Source: Gymnogyps californianus (Eukaryota > Chordata > Aves > Accipitriformes > Cathartidae). Taken from it: a DNA stretch of 64,000 nucleotides. The stretch is taken from assembly GCF_018139145.2 (NCBI RefSeq), contig NC_059478.1, positions 12,941,001 to 13,005,000 on the forward strand, written 5' to 3'. How positions within the stretch are numbered: position 1 is the first letter of the stretch; every line of letters begins with the position of its first letter. The notes under the pieces were generated by a model. It made no database searches. It was not told the DNA's origin and saw only the letters and a list, made by a program, of their open reading frames with translations. The position numbers were made by a program, and so were the translations under genes. Of this stretch, positions 48,500 to 58,690 are shown piece by piece.

Positions 48500-50041
48500 A
48501 TGGAGAGGAACGAGACTGGGGCCAAAGTAAGTGCTTGCAGTACTGCGCTAAAGTCCCTACCTAATGATGAGGTGCCTTTTGGAAGTGAAGGGCATTTCCT
48601 TTCCTGTATGTAGCATTCTGTTCCTAAAATACGTATTTTAACACCTGCAGCTGCTGATTCTGCTTTTCTGATGTCCCATGGTTAAGACAGCAAACACCAG
48701 AGGATAATATTCTGGCAGGAAATATTCTGCCTGCACTTTTTCCTCCATGAAAGATGCATGAAGGTCGAAAGATTTCAAGGGAGGTTTTGTGGACAAGAGA
48801 GCTGCTATATTCCTGTAGTGGAAGATGAATGCCACAGTAGCATATGAGAAATTGGCATTGTTTCATTTCTTTGCACATATTCTTGCAGAGGCCTCATTTT
48901 TCACTAGTGTGGGGGGGTTCTCTCCTGGCAGAGAAAGTTTTGTAACTCTAAAGACATTTGTCCCTCTGAACTAGCAGTCAAATTCTGGTTCCTTAACCTT
49001 CTGCCCAACCTGTCTCTCTCCACTGCTTCTCTTTCTTTCTCACCAGTCTCAGTCTTTTTCCTCACTTAAGCCCCCTTGTAAAGGGCTCTTCCTTCCTCTT
49101 CTCCCTTTCTTGGCAGCTTTTACTCCTGGAAGCTGTGTACGAACTGTTTCCTGATACCTGCATCAGCTCTTTCTTTGCCTTGCTAAACGTACAGCCTCCA
49201 TTACAGCAGTATATAGTCTCTAAGCAAAGGCATAATCTTTTCAATTAACAGTGAAATTTGCTATGAATTCTAGAGGAGTAATTCCCTTTGATGTACTTGA
49301 TGTCAGCATCAGGTAGATCTGTGTACCAAAGAGGGACGTTGCTCTAAATCTGAACACCAAGGATACTGAACGGATGGAAAGAATGCCCTCTAGACCTTGA
49401 ACTTCCCAGGAAACCCTCGTTTACTTCCATCAGGGTATTGAGAAAAGGAAATTAAATGGCTTAACATCTGCACTCTGTTTACTGAACTGTAGTTGCTGAG
49501 TTTAATGCAGCATTTATGCCTAACAGAATAAATCGTCTGTGCAGCATGTTGAGCTTCTGATTATAATAAGATAGGACAATAACCAATAAGACATGAAACC
49601 ACATCTCCAACAATTTGATAGGACTGAGATAGAAAAAAAAAATAAATCAAAAATCCCTCTATCCTTGAGGAAAATGGACCTTGTGGAGACCTTGAAAATC
49701 CATTTGGTCATTCTCCAAGGCAAGAGAAGCAACTTTTACTGTATCTTTCTGGACAAGACTTCTGATCACAGCTATTACAGAATGCTGAAACTCCATGGCA
49801 CAGAAACTTCTCTCCACGTGTGGGTCTGCCTTGATGGTAAACATTTGAAATATTGCCCTCAAAACACTTCCTTGGGTTGTACGCTTTAGTACATTTTTCT
49901 GATGTTAATAGACTTAAACTTTATGTTTTTCAGATGTGGGCAAGTTTCTCCTACATTCCTGGATTCCAACCAAGTTCCCTTCATCTTGATTTACCTTCAG
50001 CAGGTCCTTATGTTTCCAGGGAACAGACTATGCCAATTTGA
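48500..50041 (+). CDS. Candidate two-exon small ORF (44 residues), unknown
   Basis: Possible small protein gene, not recognised. Exon 1 has ATG at 48500-48502 in good context (A at -3, G at +4) after an in-frame TAA at 48470. It codes nine residues (MERNETGAK) and stops at a consensus donor, AAA|GTAAGT, after 48526 in phase 0. Exon 2 begins at 49934 after TTATGTTTTTCAG, with a CTGAT branch-like site about 35 bases upstream. It stays in phase for 35 codons (from MWASFSYIPG to SREQTMPI) to TGA 50039-50041. AATAAA follows at 50248-50253, just after a T-rich stretch. A TATA-like box is at 48271. The intron would be 1407 bp. No signal peptide or membrane helix is visible. Two upstream ATGs lie in the presumed leader. 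Each signal alone is common, so the case rests on their order and matched phase. A noncoding transcript is an equal alternative. Confidence 0.22.
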
Positions 50042-50247
50042 AAAGGGTTTAGCCTCACTTGACGTTCTCTATCAAACTACGCCTTCCTCTGTTCCCCTAA
50101 CAATTGCTTCCCCCCTCACTTGAAATGAAAGAATTTGTAACTTATTGTTACACATATTATACTGTTAAATAGTCTTTTTCATACAGACTATCTTCGAACA
50201 TTTCACTATTTTGTATTATTAATTTCCTTTTTTTTCCTTTAAATGTA

Positions 50248-50253
50248 AATAAA
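50248..50253 (+). terminator. AATAAA after candidate small gene
   Basis: Canonical polyadenylation hexamer 207 bases after the candidate stop codon, preceded by a T-rich stretch. Supports the transcript model only weakly, since AATAAA is frequent in this AT-rich DNA. Confidence 0.2.
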
Positions 50254-52459
50254 TCCCCCCCAACAATATCAGTTGATGGATTCTCTTCATTTATATAACC
50301 TTGCCTTTACCAGGTGCATTTATCCCAGAAAGGCCTGGCAAGCCCCAGGGTTCTCATTTTTCTTGTAATCTCCTTTCATTGGCATCTAAAGTGGCATTAA
50401 GCACACAGACATTTTGACCTTGAAGTCTTCTTGATAGAACAGAAAAGCAAGACCCCTTAAATAATAAAAGAGGCAGTCCATAGTTTTATGGTTATAAAAT
50501 AAGATCCCATTTCTTTTCAAATGTTGTGGTGATTTTTCAGTGTCTACATTTGCTGTCTCTTCGGAGAGTTACAAGTTTGTTTCTTTCATCTCCTGAAAAC
50601 ACAATTAAAGTCTAGAAGGCATCTTCTTTTTTAAAAAATACACCCTATTTTAATTTCTGGAAATCCTAGTTGTCTTTCTCCATCTTTACCCTTCCCTTCT
50701 TCCAATATGAAACACTCCTCTTTTTCTGTTACTTTTTTTTTTCTTTTTCTTTACAAAATGCTTTGTCTTTTATACTATCATGCTCCCTTTTGACTAAAGA
50801 TCCTGTAACATTTTGGATATTCAGTATTAGTCCTTAACTGCCTAGTGCATAGACTTTATAAATACTATATTAGCTTTCTCTTTAACAAAAAGAACAAAAA
50901 TGTCCTATTCTTATTAAGAATACAGTGATGAAAACTCATGTAATTTACTTCTGGTACAGTCTCTCATTAAGAGAAATGGAAAGCTGAGTTTATAGTCTGA
51001 TTCTGTACCTTGATAATATAATAGCATATGTCTCATTGACAGAACACAATAAAACATATTTCATTGATACAACACTCCACTTTCATTTTTAATAAGTAAA
51101 GAGTTCACAGTATTCCAGACAATTCATTCTGTGATCAAAGTGTTGGCAGAGACTTTTAAAAAACCTTGCCTGCTGGACATACTCTTCGACATTTCTCTAT
51201 GGCACATAAAGCATTTAGGACTAATTGCCGCTGTCGCCTTTAGAAACCACGGCTTGGAAAACTGGAAAGAGAACAATTCAGATCCCACCATTGCAGTTAT
51301 GTGGCAATAACTTCTCTAGGGCCGGGGAGCAGCGGCGTGTCTGCAGCTCTTCAGGATGGCTCCATATCTTTGAGGAGAATGACCCCAGCACAGCATGACA
51401 GAAACCGCACCATGAGTTCATGAGCCTCAGCTCACACAGCGGCAAGCTTAGCATCTCAGGTGCCTCTTCTGAGGAGGGCTGCAAGTTAGAAGAACTGGTT
51501 GCTTTTAAAAAGGACTGAAATCTCTGGTTTATTCATGCATACCAGATTGCATACCCTTGACAAGAGGGTACAGAAGAATGGAGTGGGGGGGGGTTGCAGA
51601 GCCTGCAAAATTGTATTTTAGATATTAGTTACAGCTTGCGAACTATTGTTTCAATGTAGTAAACTTTTCTTGAGTGAACCTTCTCCTGAAGCAAGTGCTA
51701 TGCCAGGTTATGACTGTGTGAGTATACCAACCCTCAAAAAGTGATGACGCACAGCTCAGTGGCCTTTGTAAGCTTCTTGTCCCTTAAATGCCAATGTATG
51801 AGAATTTTTTATTGTCCCTCTATGCTTCTCTTTTTCACACTCAGTTGTCAGTTCTTCACATTCTCAGCTCCATTTTCATCCTATTTCTCACTGGAGTTTC
51901 TCTCTGCTCCATCACTGATCCTTCATTTGTAGTTTCTTCTAAGCAGAATAACAATCAAGTGACATTCAATTTTGTACCAACCTTTTCAAAACAGAGTGTT
52001 CCAGCTGATTTGAAATTAAGCACCTTGAATATACTATTTACAAATCCATACACAGATGTGTTACAGATAAATCAAAATATAAACATTTGAAGAATTGTTT
52101 TTAAAATTGCAGCATACATATGAATTTACAAGGATAGCCCTTAGCCTTGAAAAAACCTTCACTGGAATTAAAATTGTGCCATTGACTAATCCCACTAGCA
52201 GATACCCTGCAGATACTAGATAATTTTTAATGTTGCAGAATATGGACCTTATTATGATACATAGGACAAAATTGCTGAGATTGGATGTTTACCCTGTGTT
52301 GTAAAATTGTTTGTCCATGTTTTTGTATGTCTGTGAATTACATATATGTAAAGATTAAATAGATAACATTTAAATAGGAAATTTGTGTGCATGTAGAATC
52401 CAGTTCCACAATTCCATCATAGACAATACCACTGTCTCCAAACTATCCATCCATCCTTC

Positions 52460-52541
52460 TTCAGCAAATCACTTAACACATGGTTAAGTCCTTCAGTTCC
52501 ATTTAAATGCATACTTCTAAGCACATGCTTATGTACTCTGA
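52460..52541. repeat. Fossil palindromic repeat
   Basis: TTCAGCAAATCACTTAACACA at the left and TAAGCACATGCTTATGTACT at the right mirror one another around a TTCCATTTAAATGC centre. It fits the amniote foldback element with TTCAGCAAAGCACTTAAGCA arms. Confidence 0.5.
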
Positions 52542-52584
52542 TATAGATGAAAGTGGTTTATATTCTGAATTAAGATATATGGGT

Positions 52585-52641
52585 ATGATCCTGTACCACT
52601 GAAGTCACTGGAAGTTTAATTATTGACTTTAGCAGTCATGC
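52585..52641. repeat. Fossil palindromic repeat
   Basis: GATCCTGTACCACTGAAGTC at the left and TTATTGACTTTAGCAGTCAT at the right. This matches the layout GATCCTGCACCATTGAAGTC...CATTGACTTCAATGGGAGCAGGATC of an old amniote palindromic element. It lies only 43 bp from the preceding one. Confidence 0.5.
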
Positions 52642-53324
52642 GAATATTAATGGTTGAAAGCTGGGACATCATTTATACCTGCAAATTCAGTTAACCTTTC
52701 CCAGTAAGAAGTTTTAGACATATAAAGCTTTATCTGCAATTCTAAAAGATGTTCTTCAAATGTGGCCATGTCAAAATCAACTCCTGAAGTTTTATACAAA
52801 GTCAGATAGCTCATCTAGTGTGTCTAATAGTTCTGAGTATGTGTATGTATTATGAGTTATAGGTATAATAATTCTGGCTTATTTCACTTGTATAACACTA
52901 CGTATGTGAGCTGAAGGCCTGGATTCTATGGTGCATGTAACCAGACCAGGGTAAATACTGAGAAATGCTTTATCCATAGTTGTCTTCTCTAGCTGATTCT
53001 TTTGCATTAAAACTACTTTCACAGTAATGTCTTCAGAAAAAACTTTTCAAACAAATATTCAGATTATAGAATATCGAAACAACTCATGCAATTTTACCTT
53101 CTCACACAAGACTTAAATCTCTCTTGAAAGACATAGTTAATTTTTAATGCTTTTTCTCCAGAACCAGCCTAACTTTTTAGAACTAAAGCAGGTATTAGCC
53201 CATGAACGAATGACATCAGTTGAAATGTACTTTTTTTCTTCAAGGTGATTGATGTAATTTTGTATTAAAGTGACCTTTTTTAGAAATGTTTTGACTATAA
53301 TGATTTCCTGTCCTTTTTGCTCAG

Positions 53325-53436
53325 CAATCAGAACAGCAGAACTGGCATAAGCCTGTTTCAGTTGCTTGATGTTAATGCTTGAAGGGAAGCGAGCTGCACA
53401 GTATGCATGCCTGTAGGATGGCGGCAGTGAATACAG
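53325..53436 (+). other. Candidate leader or noncoding exon
   Basis: 112 bases between a good acceptor (TTTCCTGTCCTTTTTGCTCAG, ending 53324) and a perfect donor (ACAG|GTAAGT after 53436). No frame is open throughout, so it cannot be an internal coding exon. It could be a 5' leader exon with a start codon at 53418 (A at -3, G at +4) giving MAAVNT before the donor, or a lncRNA exon. If it were spliced after the 48526 donor in phase 0, it would instead add 14 codons and a stop. No partner exon is established. Confidence 0.17.
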
Positions 53437-55784
53437 GTAAGTGCCACACCAATGAGCTATGGAAATTTAGAATCCTAACCTGAGAGGTTAGTAAGGAAGG
53501 GGACCTGGGCCTCACAGGACTGAAAATACAGTCAAATTGCTGTCTTGAATTTAATTAGGTTACATTACATTTCTTAGGAAGAAGTTTTGTTCTCAAGTGA
53601 ATTGTGTTTCTGATGTGTATGGGCTGATTCATGTTTTTATATAGGCAGACTGATCTTGATTGTGTTGGAAGTCTGTTACCTAGAAAAACTGTGATTTATG
53701 CTTGTAAATTATACCTATTATATAGTTATAAAAACATACCTGCATCTCTGTGAAACTGACTGATAGCTCCTTATATGGAACCACCTTATTATGAGTTTTC
53801 CTAATAGACATAATAAGGATGGCAGTGATCTTTTGGAGTCTCTGGATGAATGTTATGTTAAAGATGTTTCCATTTAAAAGGGAGAAGTATGGGTAAGTTT
53901 TACTGAATGGAAATTTATTCTAAAAAACATAAGTCAAAACTTTATACCATTCAGATAAGCACAGTTACAAAAAAAATAAGGTCCATTCCCACCTGAAAAA
54001 AAAATTCAGAGCAGTCCTAAGACTAAGGTGAGACAGGTGCTTGGATTAGATGCCCCATATGACATTTCTGGTTTTAGAATGTGTAGGCAGTACTGCAGGC
54101 TTATTTTCATTTGAACACTGTTAAATATCGTATACATACAGGCAGTATACTGAGCGAGACAAACTCACTATGTCAGTTCTTTTTTTTATTTTTTCTTAGT
54201 TTTATTTCCTTAGTTTTCACTGTAGAGAAGAAAACAATCTTTAACATGTAAAGCCGTGTTTATTATCTCCTGTTTGTAGGAGAAGAGGTAGCAAAATTAT
54301 TTCTGTGATATTCTTTCAACTGTGAAGTGCACTTTTTCATAACAACTCTGTGATCTTAATATTTTAGTAGATAAATCAGAAGTACAGAATATAACAGAAT
54401 TAACAGGATCTGTTTAAAAATAAGGTTGCAATTACAAGCTATCCTACTACCAGGATTTATTTCATAGAGCATATGGCTTATGAACACTTTTATTTTTTTA
54501 TCTTTTAATCTTTTAAGCCGCATATAATAATTTAAGTTCTATTCATGTATTACCAAACTTGTCAAATGCGCCTGCTTTTGCACCTGAATTTTTGCTCTTG
54601 TTCAACTCCCTATTGTTAAAGGCTGAAATTTAAAAAAAGAACACGACGTAGAATAATATTTAGCTTTGAAGCTAATGCTGGACTTTCTTTTAAAATTATT
54701 CCCTTATTCTGACTCTTTTAAGTTTGTAATCCAGAAGTTTAGTGCTTCCATCTGTTTGAAAGTGTTCATCTGACGTTTATCCTTTATTTATGGCTGCTGT
54801 CTCCCATTTCTTAGGTCTATAGGATGATGCATTTATTACACAATTATTGCTGTGTCAGGTATCCTGAACATAATTTGAATAATAACGTTAAGAATAGCTG
54901 TGCTTGTTGCAATAAGTATAGGACATAATTTGCCCCTTTAGAAAGCAACATTCTGTCTTTTGCTCTATTGTCTACATAGCGAGAAAAATCCCAAGAGTTT
55001 AAGTAGACTTAACAATCTAGGAGCTATATTTTATGAGAAAATAGGCTAGGGTTTACTCCAGAATTTTGGTCTTCCTTGCTTTGCTAAGTACATCTACTAG
55101 AAGGCCCAAATCTTGCCAGCTGTTAATCATCATGAATACTTGGTGGCCAGATTATGTTTTGGTTTATTGTGTATGCAGGATGGAAAAGGATTAAAGGAGC
55201 ATTTTTGTCAAGTACATCCAACTCTGGAGATCAATAAGATTCTGGTGCTAAACCCAGGTCTTGCTGGGTCACGGAGCAGAAAGGGTATACCAAATTATAC
55301 TAAGCTAAGAAAAGAAATCAGCATAGTCCCGTGCACAAGGCTTTAGGAAAAAACGCCTTTCCTTGATGCACTGTTCTGTTTACTCTTCTTCACTGCAGTA
55401 TGTCTCTGTGTGTTGTACACCAACTAGCAACCCAGCTACAGGGTAGGTCCAAAGATGACATCGCTACAGACATAGCCCTGAAAGAAAAAGGCCTCAAAAT
55501 GTCTCAGTTAGAAGAGCTGGAGCATAAGTTTTGACATGTATTTCTTAAAGCTGATCCTATGACATCTTGAGCTGCTGCTGCTGATCCTGTGTAGCTTTTG
55601 ACCGTTCATATAACTTCTGGAGTATTTAGCCTTTTACAGTTGGAAATTGTTGGTACCTCTGGGAAATGAGGTTAGATGCTGCCCAGAAGTTCCCCTTGCC
55701 CTTCCCCAGGAAGCAATGGGTTTATCAGCTAATAAGTCTTGCTTTGTCTGCCTCCAGCCTGCTACCCTTCCATTAAATAGCACT

Positions 55785-55866
55785 TAGTGCACAAGTCATC
55801 CTTCTGTTTTCAATGGGATTACTCATGTGAGTACCACTTTATATAGGAAAAGTGTCAGAATCGGCA
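55785..55866. repeat. Fossil palindromic repeat (half)
   Basis: TTCAATGGGATTACTCATGT followed by GAGTACCAC, and ending in AGAATCGGC, matches the right half of the amniote foldback element TTCAATGGGACTACTCATGTGAGTAA...GGATCGGGCC. A shorter remnant of the left arm (GTGCACAAGTCATCC) is present. Confidence 0.45.
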
Positions 55867-55977
55867 TCTAAATTGCCCACAACCTGGTTATTATGACATT
55901 AAAGTTTATTGTCTTGGGTTTACCCACAACTGTATTGTTCCAAATTGTGGCATAATTCAGGCTCAATAGAAAGATTT

Positions 55978-55998
55978 AAAAAAAAAAAAAAAAAAAAA
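55978..55998. repeat. A homopolymer (21 bp)
   Basis: Uninterrupted A run. No retrocopy body could be recognised upstream of it. Confidence 0.9.
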
Positions 55999-56035
55999 TT
56001 TGCTCTTGTTTGAATTCCAACATCCTTCCAGTTAT

Positions 56036-56101
56036 AAAAAACCCAAACCAACCAACCAAACAAAAAAACCCCAAGCAAATAAAAATCCCCAAACAAAAAA
56101 A
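56036..56101. repeat. A/C-rich low-complexity tract
   Basis: AAACC, CAACC and CAAAA units. Same type as 6131 and 10281. Confidence 0.8.
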
Positions 56102-57440
56102 GTAGAAAAGTCATGGAAATTTCAGATCATTGATATCTTTCTCTTATTATGTGGGACTTTTTGCAAAGCACACCTACTCATAGTACTCATATTTATGAAT
56201 TCATATGCTAGGCATTCTTGTAATCAATTTTTTTGGTAACAACAAGTCCAGCCTGTCCTCTTTGTACTTATTCTGTACATTGGCTTATCAATAAATCATT
56301 CAAATGATCTTAGTCATCTACGGCAACGTGAAGAAGCTATTCTTCGCCTCCATTGTCCAATCTGCTTCTAAAGTTATCTGTTCACAAGTACATGAATATT
56401 TATACAGACGACATTTTCAAGGGTTCTTTGGCCCTAGATTCTTAATGGAGAATGATATTCCAGTTTAAATGAGTTAAAATTGTTTTCTTTTAATTTAGCA
56501 TGAAACATTATCACTGTGTATAAACTAATGCTTACACAGAAAGGTAAAATTGAGGATGCTCATTTTAGCTGAAGATGTTGAGAACTGTTGATTCATTTTG
56601 ATACCTAGTAATGTAATCATATGCCAAAATGCAAAAATTATAAGCAGGTTATACACATTAGTGAATTGTAAATAAAGGCAGATTTAATAAGGTGCTCTTA
56701 GCTGCTAGTTGCCTTCTTAAATTGAAATCTGAAGATTCATGCAAGATGTCTTTAAGCAAAGTCACTTAAGGTATAAATTTTGTGAAGATATTCTTTAATG
56801 ATGTCAGTAAAGAGGGAGGAGGTATTGAGCTATATTCTTTACAACACTGGAGCTGCAGATGTCTACAGTTGAAGATTTACCTCATTGTTGCATTGTACAT
56901 GGAGCAAGGTATCATGCACTTTGCATTCAAGTCCTGAATCTGACCATGTTCCTTCTGTATCACCTCATATTCTCATTGGGAAAAGGGCTGTAACAAACAC
57001 TGCACTGAGATCTGTCAAAATGTGTCATACTTGATCAGTTACCTGTAAAACGTACAGAGGCCTACACATTAATGGCACTTAAGAAGTTACAACATATTCA
57101 CAAATAAGCAATTTTTCAAAGGAAACCTTTAACAAGGGTGGTCCTGGTATGTTACCCATTCTCTGCAACATTTTAAAACTCCATGCTCAGGGTCATCTTC
57201 AAAAGCTGAATTTGTGAGTAAGCATGAAACAGATTTGTCAAGCTGCTGTCCACAAAGTACTTAACAACCTACACGGTGAAAGGTGGAGGAAAAAACCAGA
57301 TGGTTATAGCTTGAACATTTATTAGGTTTCAACTATCAATTTGTTTAAAAGGGGATTATGTTGTTTAAACAAAGTAACATATAATTAATATGAGACTCAG
57401 GAACTGTCTCATTTGATCATATTGGAACATTACAGAGACA

Positions 57441-58690
57441 ATATTTTGTTATATATATGTGTGCGTGTATATATATTTCAGCAAAATGCCTACAAATAAT
57501 ACCGTGGCTGAAATTGATGGCTCTCTCTAGCATCTCAGGGCCTGTTGTGTGAACTCCCTGAAAAGGAGCCTTTGTTTCCATAGGCAACAGAGCCGCTGTG
57601 GCACTATGGATCAAACACATCCGGATTTACTTTTATGCCTCTGAGGTAAACAGTTGCCTGCTGCACTACATAAATACTAAAAGAAAAACTCTCTTGGTAG
57701 AAGACCTGACCAGCATGAACTGAGGGTAACTGCAGGCTGCTGAGAAGAGCCGAGCTCAGGCAGCTCCGTGATAAAAGTACCCTGGGAGAGTGCTACATGC
57801 GCTGCCATTTTTGCCTTTTCTGTCATTTAGTGCTCTAACTTTTTTGTTGTGTATTTCACAGCTTAAAGACTGATAAAAAAAAAATCTTTAACGTGATCAT
57901 TTTTCCCTCCCCCGCCTCCAGGGAGAATATGTTTTGGTTGTCTTGTCATAGTGAGGTTGGAGAAAGAATTATCAAATGTTTCTGCTTTTCACTATTTGAA
58001 TTGCAGAATTAACTGAAGCCTCTGATCTCAGCCATCCCAAACTGTTGCAGACACAGCTAAATGGAGAGTTTTAGAAGACAAAGTGCAAATCTTGCTGGTC
58101 TTTTGAAAGCGTACCCTTCCATTTTAACCAGAGTAAAATAAATTCAAGGAACATATTATAAATGAAGGCACATGAATAATGACATTTAAATAAAAAAATT
58201 AGATGTCTTATGATTGTTGTTGTACAAGAAAAATGAACTGTGAAGATCACAGAGAAATGTTAGCTACTGACAAGTTATGCCTGAATTTGCTGAGTTTGCT
58301 TATTCATCTGATTAAAATTAAGTCATTCCATGCAATCTATGTTTACTTTATTTTGCATTTCCTATTTATCTTGCTAATGGTTTTGTTTTCTAAAAGGTGG
58401 GTTTTCAGAGGCGTAAGCCACGGAGGCACTGTACACTCAAGCAACTCAACACAAGCGGAGCCTAATACCGAGTTAAGTAAAAAAAATTTTACAGATGTTG
58501 CTGTAAGAATTTTATTGACTGGTTGCCTGATTTTTAATGGTACCCACTGCCACAGCGCTGAAACCACTTTTAACCCACAAAATAATCAAAACCATCAGGT
58601 TTCTGTCTCAGTGATATTAAAGAGACTTATAAAACATATTCATTCTGCTGCTAAAAATGCTCTAGTGCTTACTTAGGCAGCTTAATGAAA
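57441..58690. other. Possible conserved noncoding block
   Basis: The texture differs from the desert around it. There are fewer homopolymers, several retained CpGs in 57480-57620 and 58400-58560, and dense motif-like words such as CCTTTGTTTCCATAGGCAAC at 57569-57588, which overlaps a SOX-like CCTTTGTT and an RFX-like X-box. The plus frame 58203-58676 (157 codons with an ATG) is the longest in the area and includes a hydrophobic stretch around residues 41-63, but has no known domain. An AT/GT simple repeat (57451-57478) forms the left edge. The conservation claim is inference from composition only. Confidence 0.25.
57569..57588. promoter_or_regulatory. Overlapping SOX-like and RFX X-box-like motifs
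   Basis: CCTTTGTT (57569-57576) overlaps GTTTCC-ATA-GGCAAC (57574-57588). The right half site GGCAAC fits the X-box rule RGYAAC exactly, while the left half has one mismatch to GTNRCC. Both are short motifs and expected occasionally by chance. Confidence 0.2.

Larger units (their letters stand above)
50280..57440. other. Anonymous AT-rich non-genic DNA
   Basis: No recognised gene. It contains three fossil palindromic repeats (52460-52541, 52585-52641, 55785-55866), a candidate noncoding or leader exon (53325-53436), an A run (55978-55998) and an A/C-rich tract (56036-56101). Confidence 0.55.
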
